DNA from: Diadema setosum
Lineage: Eukaryota; Echinodermata; Echinoidea; Diadematoida; Diadematidae
NCBI GenBank assembly: GCA_033980235.1
Contig: CM067075.1
Coordinates: 4,690,486 to 4,754,485, forward strand
Direction: 5' to 3'
DNA: 64,000 nucleotides
Positions 11,141 through 23,340 of this stretch are shown one piece after another. A program made the position numbers and the translations under genes. The notes beneath the pieces were generated by a model. The model saw only the letters and a program-made list of their open reading frames with translations. It ran no database searches and was not told where the DNA came from. Positions within the stretch are counted from its first letter, which is position 1. Each line of letters opens with the position of its first letter.

Positions 11141-12027
11141 ATAAAATCATAAATATCTGTAGAATGAATGAATACAATTGTACTGTACATGTATAATGTA
11201 CATTGTATTCAGTACAACAGTTGTAAACCTGTTCACCCTACACTAATAGCAGTGCAATGGGTCTCTAGCTAGCTGGGGCTGCAGGGCAAGGTGCAAGGAA
11301 CAATGGGGCTACAGCAGCCTAATGCCTGAAGCCACACAGTCTCGAAACTGAGGTACAATGCATATTGTATGTTTAAAGGCATAATTTACCATTTGCAGAT
11401 GAAACAAAAATCCAACATTAGTGCTTTAAAATAGTTCTAAAATGTGAGTTAGGGATAGAAACAACCACTGTCAAAATTTGAATCCGTATAATTGATGTTA
11501 AGTGTTGTTAAATACACGAAATGTGAACAATAGTTATAATAAAAATGTTTCCAGACTAAAATGTATACAGTTACGGTTTATTGAGAAAAACCCTGATATC
11601 TCCTTATATTTTAGGTTTTATTGCAAATATTTCATACGGTAGGATGTTTTATGATACAACAGACCTATACATATGCACCAAATATGATATCTTGAACATT
11701 TTTGAAATCACTGCTCCCAAAGTTAAACTGGACCTTTAACTGTTCATCATTATTACATAATAAACTGTCACTATATAAATCTTCAGTTCTATGAAGGTTT
11801 ATGATAAAGAAAATGACAACAGTGATACAGTGTGTAGTTCAGTTCTGTTTCAACGAGTACAAAATGATTGTAGTCTAGCATACTCGACTGGAATGAACAG
11901 TATGAAGACTGAACAGGTCCAATAACAATTTCACCCTTAGATTATCTTTCATCATTATGCCAATATTATGACATGAATAATTTAAATTGAAAGTTATATG
12001 CTTAATTCAATTCATACAATAGTATTT
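11141..12027. other. Intergenic, with one probable MITE
   Basis: No gene is visible. Bases 11372-11739 start TTTAAAGGCATAATTTACC and end GGACCTTTAA, resembling the TTTAAAGG-ended MITEs elsewhere in the window. The remaining sequence is AT-rich and unassigned. Confidence 0.45.
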
Positions 12028-12912
12028 AGGGCAATTCCACGATAACACCGTGACAGTTTTGAGTATAATTTCACTGATCAAATGTAAATAATCAAAATGC
12101 AACACTTGAGAAAAATGTTTTATTGTGCATCTATGCATATCGTCATAAGCAATTTTGAAAACAAAAGAAAGGAAGAAAAACTGCTGAGGTAAATGAGTTA
12201 TGCATGCTTAATTACCACTGTAACACCGTGACGCAAAATGGACATGGGTTTTTGTGCACTTTGTTTACTGACAAAACTCTGTGAAGTTAATGAACATTTT
12301 GATAAGTGGATGTGTTCATTGGATGTACTAGAGACTCAATGATAATAATGAAGTAAAATTTTATTAAAGAATCAATTGACAGGAAAACTATGACATAAAT
12401 GTTGTAGATCTTAAGTGTACCGTAACACCGTGACTGTAACACCGTGACCTCTGAAATGTGTGTAGAAAACCTATGGAGAATCCTGTTGTCTTACTTTCAG
12501 CTCATAGTGTTTCTTCATTAGGTAGAATGAAATGATGATTCATGATGACTGTTTGACATCACAGTATAACACTTCCAGATAAAACAGAAAATTATTGAAA
12601 TCGTAACAGATTAACAAAAACAACAAAGTAAAGAAAAACTTTGCACTGTAACGTCGTGACATGTCATATATACATTTGTACACGTTACAGTCAGGAACAC
12701 TGCTCTTTCAGTAAAATACTTTATGTTTTGAGACATAATTCACTCTATCATCATTGAAAGCTTGTTGAATATTTCTGAGTGAACTTTTGGGTTTACAACT
12801 ACTCTTTTAAAGTCCAATTTGTATATTTAAAGATGACATACAAATTTGAAATTTTGAGTTTAATACCTCTGGTCACAAAGCCAGGTGAACCCACTTAGCA
12901 ATTTCAGTAGCA

Positions 12913-13956
12913 ATAGGCGGGGGCGGAGTGACGTCACTTCCGCATAGCGACGAACTCGCTGCCCTTAGTGCGATGAAAACAATAGCCGTCAAACGAGCGT
13001 GTCATACAATACGCGAATTGCAATATATGGGACCGTTCATTAGCACACATAAACGGGAGTTTACGTGGATCTACAGTGGAGCTGTCAGTTCACGCTGTGT
13101 TACTACTGTCGCGTTTAATGATGTTCATTTCACTTTTATTTACCGCTGAATCTAGTTCATTGTTTCAGTTAAAATATGCTTTCATAGATTATAAGATGTC
13201 TTTCGATTACTGTGATAAACTTTCACGGGAAGCAAAGGAGAGATACGAGACTAAACTGTCCTCCATCGGCCTTGCAGTTTGTCCCTACCGTGTACCTAAC
13301 TATACACAGCCCAGTCGCCGCTGTACATACGTATTCGCGTAGCGTATTAACAGCGTCTGGTCGGGCTACCGTGTACCCGCAGACTCGCGGATCAATGACC
13401 CTACGTCGTGGCCAGACATTCAGTTCGCCGATGTGTACATGTACCTAACGAGTACACCTGGTTAGTAGTCGGTTATCATTTACTTCCAGCAATTTGAATT
13501 CAGAGCATATCGTCCTTGACTTCACTGGACTCCAGTGGGATCCGTCTTCATTCTCCCGGCTGATATCAGCTAACCACCGGTTCCTTCTTTCTGGACTGCG
13601 ATCACGTTTTGGAAGTTCAAAGAAAGATCGTTTTTTTGTCCAACATTAGACTATGATTATGGCAGCCAAACACAACACAACTTCGAGGCATTGTGAGGAT
13701 GTGAAACAAACGATGAAATGATGTACGAATCTGCAGTAAAAATGTCAGAAAGCTGTGCAAAAATAACCGATAATAGCACACTAGCGTATACCGTTCATTC
13801 AGTGCAGTGCATTATGCATGTACCGTGCGTGTATTATGCATGCGATGCATTGCTGAGCGCTGCACTAAGGTACGGTCGCTACGCATTTATTTTCATCGGC
13901 CGGGTCGGTTACTAGGGCTCCATGTTGAAAATGCCCGGATGTCCGCCCCCGCCTAT
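12913..13956. mobile_element. GC-rich element nested inside the TAACACCGTGAC element
   Basis: Inverted ends ATAGGCGGGGGCGGA (12913-12927) and TCCGCCCCCGCCTAT (13942-13956) bound about 1.04 kb. Its CpG content is much higher than that of the flanks. Immediately inside the left end are a GC box, a palindromic TGACGTCA (12929-12936) and CACTTCCGC. Small ORFs inside have no recognisable domain. Confidence 0.6.
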
Positions 13957-13988
13957 AAAAAGAATCATTCAAGCAATTTGTGTGGTCA

Positions 13989-14018
13989 GAGGGGGGGGGG
14001 GGGGGGGGGGGGGGGGGA
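13989..14018. repeat. Poly(G) tract
   Basis: About 28 consecutive G followed by a purine-only AGAGGAGAGAAG stretch. It is prone to sequencing and assembly length error. Confidence 0.9.
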
Positions 14019-15351
14019 AGAGGAGAGAAGAAGGAAATACTCAAGACCTACACGTACCATAATTATTCTTCTTTTTCAAAGATGTACTGGAAAATGAACA
14101 TGTACATAAAATGATTACAATGCAAATTCTCATTCATACACATAAATCCTAGTGAGTGTGGCTCTTTTAATGGTGAAATTTGTAAGATTGTGCACAGCAC
14201 CATGCACAGGAAAGTAGTATTCCAGTGAGATTAACTTTTGGTGGACTCATCAATCTAGCTTCAGTATGCCCTAAGTAATTCTTTAGGATACCAGGGAAGC
14301 TGCAGCAAGATTTCAGACTGTTTATCATGTTAGGAACACATTTGAGTCTACAAAAGAAGAGCCAAACCATGTGATAAAATGGTCAATTATGATAAAAATA
14401 TTAAACAAAGGGTATCAACTCAACTGAAACTGTTGCCTTTACTGTAATTAAAAGTTCAAAACCTTCAGAAATGTTTGCTCTGGATAGTTATGAATCTGGT
14501 AGGTGCTCTGAGTGTTGATTGGCATATCAAACCCCACTGCATTGTAAACACAGTTCTCGATTTTTGGCACAGAAAGGGTTAAAATTGCATGATGCTGGCA
14601 ACAAGTACAAGGGATAATCTTTGTGGATATAGCTTGACCCATCTGTTATGAACAATCCTTGAAAAACCTCTATCCTTTGAGTAAATGTGACAGAGAAATC
14701 AGATGGTCACTTCAACAGTTAATTATCATGTGTAATCCGGTATGTGTCCTGTGTTATTGCAATGCAAGTCACGGTGTTATAGTCACGGTGTTACAGTTAC
14801 TGTAACACCGTTGACACATTTTAATCAGCTTTAATTAATCAACAAAATGAGTTACCATCATTTTAGTACTTATATGGTAGCTACATGTACATGTACATGT
14901 GGTCATGATTTGGGCTATCAAAATCAACCCTTTTGTGTTTGTCATCTTCAAACAATACTAAAACATCAGTTTTTACCGTAACACTGTGACATTATTGATG
15001 ATCGTATTTGCAATGTTCGCTGAAGCTTAACACATAAAAAATCTCGCACTTTGATGATTTGGTAATGATGTTCAACCCTTAAACTCTGAAAACAAAGGCA
15101 AAGTTTTTACCTCCTTTTTCATTTTCTCATGCTACATTCATTTAACTTCATTATATATTTCAGATAATTATGTCAAATTTAATTATGCTGGTTTTATGCA
15201 CATATTTAGCAAAGTAAATGATGTAATTTTTTAACAAGATGGTCAAATATGAAAAATTCAGTCCTTAAGCTTTCATTTGATACCAAAATGAAAGAGATTT
15301 GACTATTTTGAAAATTTGATGGTCATGCCCACTTTATCGTGGAATTGCCCT

Positions 15352-16700
15352 TTTCATCTTCACTACATATAAGCATTCCCTATCTGTTTCAGGCCAATAT
15401 TTCATTAAAAAACAGATATTGAACACAAAATGTGTGAAATCTAGTAGTTTGTAGGTAATTGCCACACACTTTTGTTCATAATGAGAACCATAAAGCTAAC
15501 TTGACGAAAAAAAAAAAATCGCATCATCTCTAAACTGAATAAATTCTCTAATCACTCGTGGAGACCTTTTTTTGGATACAAGAGCATGGCATGCTGTGTG
15601 AAGAAATGTGGTGGTAACATGTACAAGTACAGTAACAGGTATGTCTGGAGAAAAATAATTATGTGACATACAGATGTACATGTAAGAGGGCATCCTACTT
15701 AAAATTTGAGGGCGCCCTCACTCAGATTATTACATAATAGGTAAGTTTAAACCCTAAGCTTTCAAATGATCTAGGACTATGACATGACACATTAATAATA
15801 TAATCAGAACTGGCCATCAACAATCCTGTTTCGGAAGGCCTATGTGACAGAGATGGGTACATAATTGTACAACAGTTGAGTAAACTTTTAGCATTTTAAC
15901 CTGACCTTTGATCCCATGACCCTAAAATTCACTGTCAGGCAGTAGGCCTACTATACACACAAATATGTAAGTTTCATAGTGATGCATTGAGGCCACTTTC
16001 GAGATTAAGAAGTGAAATATTAGCATTTTCACTTGACCTTTGACCTATTGGCCAAAAACTTTCCCTAAGAATCTCTTGTGGGTAAATGTGTAAACCTTAA
16101 TTAAGTTTCAAGAAAATACATTCAGGCATTGCATATTATGAGGGAAATACCTGTAATAACATTTTGAGGAGTTGACCTTGACCTTTGGTGCTTGACCTTT
16201 TACCTCATGACCCCTAAATTCCCACGAGAATCACTGTCAGGCAGTATATGCACATATACACATACTACAGAGTGTAAAGTTCCATGAAGATTTGAAGAAC
16301 TATTTCTGAGATATGAAGAAAGCGAGATTTTAGCATTTTCACTTGACTTTTGCCCTCAGTCAGACATAATGGCCTAAAACTTAAAAGATCGAACAGAAAA
16401 TAAGCTAAATAACATTGAAAGAGAAATAAAGGAAAGTTAGAAGGAAAGACAGAATTAAAAGAGTCTAAAAATTTCGGAAGGGAAGAGAAAGCACAAAAAG
16501 TATGCACAAACACTGTACACAAACACAAACACACACACACATACATCATAACAGACACTATAATCATGCTGATATATAAAACAACACTAATGCAGAAAGA
16601 CTTAGTGCATCCAGGCAAGGTACTAGCTGATGGAAAGAGAGAGAGCTAGAGAGAAAAAAAAAATCATAAGGATACCATTACCATAATATAGAAAACTTGC
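15352..16700. other. Intergenic, with degraded pearl-like repeat
   Basis: Bases about 15840-16350 contain several TTGACCTTTGACC-type tracts and strings shared with the units of the 5177-6491 element. Neither defined end is present, so this looks like an internal fragment. The rest is unassigned AT-rich sequence. Confidence 0.5.
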
Positions 16701-19480
16701 GCGTGTCATAGATTTGTCGAGATCGCTACAGTCAGATCCAACCATCAGCTAGTGCTAGTCGCATGGAATGCAAACGTGTAATGACGGTGTATATCACCAT
16801 ACATTCTTGGCTTAATCTTGCCATTAATTTTGATGGAAAAATTTGTCATATGACTATTTAAAATTTAAAAAAGAGAACAAGCCCAGCTAAGACGGGAAAG
16901 GACAACTCAAACTTCTAGCTCTACATCTCTAGGGTCTATCTATACCTACTAACCTAGTCTGGAAAGCAAGCAAAATAATTAACTCTACTCAACACTTGTG
17001 TTGCACAAGTTTTAGTTAGGGATTTAGGCCTATATGAGTATCAACGTTGCACACCTGTGGGCTGTAGCTGTAGCTGTTCTATACGCACGTGCATCCATTC
17101 TGGACTGCGACTGTGTATTTAAACGTTTAATTGGCTAGAGCCTTTAGAGATTCTAACCTAGTCTGTGGTGGTCGGCGAAGCCTACCCAGCCTGGCGCAAT
17201 GAACATAAACAACTCATGAACTGGACTTTTTATTCATGCATATCACTATATAAATACACGACAGCTAGTATCATTGTTAACATTTTTTATATTATATACT
17301 TCATCCTAAACTGCAACAGTCTGTGAAAGGGTTCAAGTAGGCCACGGAAGGTGTAAAAGCAGGACCTAGATTGTGATCTTTCAACACCGCGCCAGTTTTC
17401 ACATGGCTCCTTGGACAGACATGCACGACTCGCTTTGTGGTCTCTCATGTCACCTCACTGCACGCTGTAGCATACTCGTAGTGTTTAGGCACAGTACGTT
17501 CGAGTCGAGTGCGCGGACAGAACACAAAAGTGCGTACGCCGTACGTGTAGTACGTTACAAATGCAATGCCAAAATGCACGGCTAACTTTACATTTATACT
17601 GCTTTTTTTCATGCCTTAGATGCACTTTAATACTTACCAAATTCCCGTGTTGTAGTACACAAAAGCTATAACCCGACAACAGATGGTAAACTCGAAGTCA
17701 TGCGCTTGGACTTGGTCGGTTTTAGGGACCGTTTTACCAACCAATAATCAACATTCCGCGCGTTGGCCGTAATTGCACTACAGCACAGGCCCAGTATAGT
17801 AAAGCGCCAGTCCACCACGCACGTACAGAAGCACAATACGTACAATACGTTCGCAATACACGGCGCAGTGCACTGTCCACTAACGACTGGAAGAACTAGA
17901 CAAAGTACGAGATATGGATTGGATTTCGTCTCGAAATGTATGTCAGGCAAACATAAACTGCTACAGTTCTACATTACACGATGTCTAGTTTGGTGTAACT
18001 GGCTTGCAAGGAAAGTCAAGTCTTCATGTGTCCAGAGCTGACCATTTTTGCGGTCGACGACAGAATGCAGAAGGCCCCCGACAAAGACTGCCAACGCGCG
18101 GATAATATCGCAGTAGATAGTGCATGTTTGTCCATGAGTGGCCACGGCGTGCCTGCATACTTCACGTACGTAACGTTCACAGCGCTAGCCTCGTTACGCA
18201 CGTACACAAGCAATACGGGAGCTTAGATAGAGAGAACAACGCACAGTATCGTCGTCTACGCACATGCACTAACTGTATTAAATGGATAATGGCGCGGAGT
18301 TGTACATGGTCTATACAACACAGACGCGTATACCGTAGCGGGTCGCACACACATCGTATAAAATATCCACTTTTACAGTAGCGTACGATACGATGGAGTG
18401 CGCGCGCACCAATGCAGTGCGTGCATGCTATGGTAAATTTAACGAATACAAGATTAATCGGCAAGGCGCGATTCTACGGTCGACGCCATATCAACAGAGT
18501 TGAGAGGGAGTGGGCCGCGCCGTCAATACGCAGATCCGAGAGAAAGGCCGCCGCCGTGCGCCCGTTTAGTGCGTCGCGTCCACGTATGGCACATGTCCAG
18601 TCGAGTCGAAGATACAGTAACCATGTTTTAGAGGCTAGAAAACGTTAGCCTGCAAAACTACGGCCATAATTATGCGCCCACGCACATCTACGTTCTGCGA
18701 TTATCTGAAATTGGGAAGGTTAATTACCTAATAGTGTTTTTTTTAATCATTATTATTACTTCTTTCTTTTTTATTGCAAACAATAACGAAGACTTTTATC
18801 AGTGACAATTCATAATTTGCACCTGCTCTCGTAAAATGCGCCAGTCGTTTCATGACAGTGGGGGCCGCGCTACGACAGAAGCGAGTTGTACATTAGACAG
18901 TACAATGAGCTCAGGACCACACAGCGCACACTATGAATGTCATATTAAAGCCAAAGCATAGCTCTAAGAGGCAGGTTCAAAAGTCATCTTTCACCAATGG
19001 GGAATTTGCTTGCAAGCGATCGAATTGGCCTAATGAAACTTATCTGGCTGGTCAACGCGGTTTGCTAAGAAAATGCAGTTGCTTTGGAATATTTTCAGAC
19101 TAAAACTAAAATAATTTCGATCTGTTTGTATCCACAAGACATTTCTGAAGCGCCCTCCCCATATTATTCAGTAGTCTATACATCTAGCTTCTGAACTCTG
19201 GGTATAAATAGCTAGCTAGCTATATAGCGGTACCGGTACATTTTTCAGTGTAGGGCCTACGCGACAAGCCGTAAGAGGGCGTGACACCTGAGGATTGCGA
19301 TACGACGAGATACACACACGCGATAGGCCTACATTTTGCGCCCACTCATTAGCATTACACATAATCATGTCACGCTATAAAGGAAAAACGGACGGAAGAA
19401 AGACTTATAATATTTGGCAATGTGTAGGTATAGAACGTTGCGTGGTGAAATAATCGCGCCCTTAGTAATGGTATATAAAA
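16700..19480. other. CpG-rich, gene-free zone
   Basis: Compared with its flanks this zone is rich in CpG, ACGTACG and GCGC strings. Stop codons break every frame into pieces under about 100 residues, and none resembles a known domain. It could be an unmethylated regulatory domain, a non-coding transcript or decayed transposons. No function is assigned. Confidence 0.4.
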
Positions 19481-19487
19481 AAAAAAA

Positions 19488-20194
19488 CAAACAAGGAAAA
19501 GTAGAAATTACGCGGTGCGTAATATATGTCCCCGCCGGAAGTAGCATTTAGTAGCAAAATGTACAATATAGGTAAAAAGATGAAGGTCAAAGGTCAAAGA
19601 AGTCAAAGGTCAAAATTCTGTACAGAAATTTTGAAGCCCTCACCTAGTGCCATCACATAAACCAAACGGAATCGAAATCGGGTTAGAAATGGCGAAGGAG
19701 TAGCATTTTGTAGGCAATGTACAATACAGGTCAAAAATCAAGGTCAAAGGTCAAAGAAGTCAAAGGTCAAAATTCTGTGTAGAAGTTTTGAAGCCCTCAC
19801 CTAGTGCCATCACATAAAGCAAACGGAATCGAAATCGGGTTAGAAATGGCGAAGGAGTAGCATTTTGAAGCAAAATGTACAATATAGGTCAAAGGTCAAG
19901 GTCAAAGGTCACAACCGAAATTCTGTATAGAAGTTTCAAAGCTCCCATGTAGTGCTGTCATATAAAGCAAACAGAATCAAAATCGGGTCAGAAATGGCGA
20001 AGGAGTAGCATTTTGAACATTTTGATCACACACGGACGCACACACGGACGGACGGACGGACGGACACACGGACGGACGGACACACGGACGGACGGACACA
20101 CGGACGGACGGACACACGGACGGACGGACACACGGACACACACACGTACGGAGCCCGTTTCATAGTCCCCTGCTCGAACTCGTTCGGCGGGGAC
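19488..20194 (+). mobile_element. Pearl/HINE-like element, family 2, copy b
   Basis: It has the same left end as the 9861-11140 element (ATTACGCGGTGCGTAAT, then TGTCCCCGCC), only about three and a half tandem units, a longer (CGGACGGA/CACA)n block (20031-20142) and the same terminal hairpin ending GGCGGGGACA. Both copies sit in the same orientation, which allows direct comparison of unit number. Confidence 0.7.
20031..20142. repeat. CGGACGGACACA minisatellite
   Basis: A run of CGGA and CACA repeats with a roughly 20-bp higher-order period, inside the family 2 element. Confidence 0.9.
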
Positions 20195-21329
20195 AAAAAA
20201 AAAAGTACCACTTTCATATTGATGGAACACTTTCCCTTCATGCTCTAACACTACTTTCGGCGAACTTTTTTTGTTTAATTTTCCTTTTCGCAATTACCTA
20301 ACTGAAATCGTGTTATTACGGCGTGATTTCACATATTTCTAATGCATAATTATCTTGGCCTATATTTTAGAGAAAATTGGACAGTTCTGCAGGAACATGT
20401 AAACCCTGTATTTCCTACTTTCTATTCTCCCCAAAGACTCTTCTCTTCTTTTTTTTTTTTTTTTTTTTTGGGGGGGGGGGGGGTTACAGTGACATTATGA
20501 CGCTCCTCCCCCTCCCGCGATCCCTGCATTGTGCATTTAAAATGATAATGATAATAATAATTATAATAGTAATGAGTGATAACAGGCCTACATTATGTCA
20601 TAGCTGAGCATAGGCGCCTAGCTATATTCCCGATGTCAAGTAGAACCCCAGACATGACAATGATATACCAACCTTGCGCTCACATGTAGTAGTAATATTG
20701 TCCCTTGCCGAAAGTATAAGAATATTTACCGCAATTATCCTGCATGTCAAAGATGATGAAAAAAATAAGGGTGATCTATAAACTGAGTGAACTAATGCAA
20801 TAATGAACTCAGCAATGTCAGTGACCTTTTGACCATAAAAGATAGAACACGTTGAGGGCAGCATCATGAAAATCAACAGGAGTTCATTGATCATCTCTTC
20901 AGGAGTAATATGGATATCTCATAGACCAGTCGCTGCTGCTCCGCCATCTTTAATCAAACAGCTCGACATCACGTACGTGATCACGTGATCTATACAGTAA
21001 CTTATAGTAGTACAATGTTGTGCATGTGTCTTGGCACCTGGTACAATCTGTCATGTTTGAAAGAACCCGATGCGATGCGGCGGCTGAATTTTGTTTGTAG
21101 GCCTATAGCATGGATGGGGCTATGAAGGCAATGGGAAATCCAGATCCCTCCTACAATATATCAAAGCGATCAAAGCATCAAACAAACAAGCAGAATCTTA
21201 TAATTAAACGAAATGTCAACAGTTATCCTTCACAAAACACCATGAGTATGGCGCACCCGCCACTATTACTGAGATGGGGACCTTTGTTGCTGTGAAAAGT
21301 GGAAATCTTACGGGCAGCATGGCCAGACA

Positions 21330-21480
21330 AAATGATGATGATAATAATGTTAGCATTACTACTAATAATAATTATAACAATAATGATGCTAATAATAATG
21401 ATAATAATATTATACAATGATAATATTAATAATGATGATAATAATACAATAATAATAATAATAATAATAACTTAATAACA
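21330..21480. repeat. Imperfect AAT/GATAAT microsatellite
   Basis: Mostly AAT, GAT and ACT triplets with interruptions. Confidence 0.85.
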
Positions 21481-21705
21481 ACAATAATGATAATGAAAAG
21501 TGGGGTCTTCGTAAACACTTCGCCATGATGAAGGGCTGGCCGGCAACATGAGTTTTGAAGAAGAAAAAAAAAATGTCAAGAAAAATAATGTGAATGATAA
21601 GAGCACACAAATTAATGCAATAAAAAATTGAATAAATAATTGAAGCAGAACATTGGTGGAGCATGCTTAAGAAAATGAATGCAGGTCAAGTAGGTTAGAT
21701 CTATA

Positions 21706-22172
21706 CAATAAGCCAGTTCGGAGTGTGAAATTAGCTCATGGGCACATTGGTCCGAATGACCTTTCTTTTTTCTCAGTCGGTTAGGGGCACTTCATTCGTT
21801 TTGAGAGCGACATAATGCATAAGCTTTACGCAACATTTTATGGAATTCATTGATCCTGTTCAAACAAAGAATGAACTTTGAAAATGAAAGAAATGAACAC
21901 CAGATGACCAGAATGATCCGTCAAGTAGCACATGGGAAAGCATCCATTTCATTATTTTGCGTTGAATGTATTAACAACCTCTTATGATATTGCCAAATAC
22001 CACTTTTGCTGTCAGGTGGATGTGCTGGCAAGCGGCATTTATAAGGATTATATATGAATAATCATTACATCACAGATGCTTATCCGAGTGAACTTAAAAA
22101 CTAACATGCATGTTGGTCCGAATGACCTTGTTTCTGCTCATGCGCAAAGTGGAACTCCGAACTGGCTTATTG
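21706..22172. mobile_element. MITE with CAATAAGCCAGTTCGGAGT ends
   Basis: CAATAAGCCAGTTCGGAGT (21706-21724) is an exact inverse of the right end (22154-22172). The string TTGGTCCGAATGACCTT occurs near both ends in the same orientation. The element is 467 bp and has no ORF. Confidence 0.8.
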
Positions 22173-22988
22173 AACGGAACCCGTTCAATGAATACGGCCA
22201 GTAGAGCTTTTATAGGCCTCCAGATATACCTGAAAATCAACTACACTGTATTTGCATTGAGATTGAGCAAGCGAGGGCGCTATACCACCGAAAGTTACAG
22301 GCGCTTGGATTTTTCATATTCAAACACTTTCATCAAATTTCACGGATTTGATTAAATCAGTTAATAAAAATGCCCAGATTATTTTACATTATTATGGCCA
22401 ATACTGATCGCTATAAAAGGCGGAACATGGGGGCAGCATCAATGAAGGATAACTTGCACCATAATGCACCTTCATAATCATAATATAGGAAATGATATAC
22501 GAGTTTTGAAGAAAATTGATTTGGAAGATGTTCATGACAGAATCGCTGCCTATATACACATAGAACACAATGTACAGCTAATTTGGCATTTGGCAGTAAT
22601 TATTGTGTTACTAGTAGTAAATAGTCGTTGTGTGCGCTCTAATTTATAGGGAGGATAAAAATCCAATTAAAAACGTTCAGAATCTGAACTATTATCATTA
22701 TTCTATAACCAGTGAGCGATCTCGCGCCTTTCTAACTGGCGGTTCGACTTTTATTGATAACGAGCTTCATGGTAAACTGTAGGAAAGCACTTATTGGCCC
22801 AGACCTCCGCCAAACAGTTTATTTCCACGCTACAACAATCCATTTTCAGGTATATCACCTGCATTATAAAAGTCATTCCTTGACCATCACACATCTGCAC
22901 CCACTGCACAGCCGACCAATATAATTTATCTGCTTCTGCCGTATATTTTCAGGCCAATCATGCGCAGCGCAATGGCTCCTGTGAGGGT

Positions 22989-22996
22989 CGCAAAGG
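22989..22996. repeat. Target-site duplication, left copy
   Basis: CGCAAAGG, identical to the copy directly after the right terminus (24680-24687). Confidence 0.85.
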
Positions 22997-23064
22997 CAGT
23001 GGCGTATCTGGGGGGGGGGGGAGCAAGGGGGGCACGTGCCCCGGGCGCCACTCCTTGGGGGCGC

Positions 23065-23230
23065 AAAAAAACGGGAAAAAAAACGAAGAAGAAAAAAAAA
23101 GGAAGAAAAAGAAAAAAAAAGAAGAAGAAGAAGAAGGAAAAAAAAAAAGAAGAAGAAGAAGGAAAAAAAAAAAAAAAAAAAAAAACTCGCCCGGAAGGGG
23201 GGGGAGGGAGAATGGTGGGGGGGGGGGGGG
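23065..23230. repeat. Homopurine (GAA/A/G) tract
   Basis: About 160 bases almost entirely A and G on the plus strand, ending in a G-run near 23217-23236. Such tracts can form triplex DNA. The apparent Lys/Glu-rich ORFs here are artefacts of composition. Confidence 0.9.
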
Positions 23231-23340
23231 GGGGGGCAGAAAACCAAATCAAACAAGATAAAAACTAAACATGATGATGACGCGGACAAAATGACAATGT
23301 TTACTGTGTTCACACAAAAATTCCATGTTCTGTGAGCTGA

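Larger units (their letters stand above)
12028..15351. mobile_element. 3.3-kb TIR element with TAACACCGTGAC subterminal motifs
   Basis: The terminal inverted repeats are AGGGCAATTCCACGATA (12028-12044) and its reverse complement (15335-15351). TAACACCGTGAC or one-to-two-base variants occur at 12043, 12221, 12423, 12437 and 12649. On the right side they occur at 14768 and 14782 (inverted) and 14803 and 14979 (direct). Clustering at both ends suggests subterminal protein-binding sites. No transposase ORF is present. A GC-rich element (12913-13956) is nested inside. Flanking TTT is shared but too short to define a target duplication. Confidence 0.75.
20195..22988. other. Intergenic
   Basis: No convincing gene. 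Features are a T-run/G-run (20450-20483), an imperfect trinucleotide AAT/ATG repeat (21330-21480), a MITE (21706-22172) and two related TATA-like strings near 20833 and 22411. Confidence 0.45.

Noticed and set aside
13807..14097. Glu/Gly-rich frame
   Set aside because: It depends on the poly(G) run and crosses the end of a nested element.
20622..20894. Minus-strand frame with a hydrophobic start
   Set aside because: It looks briefly like a signal peptide but has no domain, no splice support that I could defend, and an AT-rich low-complexity translation.
23036..23335. Lys/Glu-rich and Phe-rich open frames
   Set aside because: They arise from the homopurine tract on one strand and its complement on the other.
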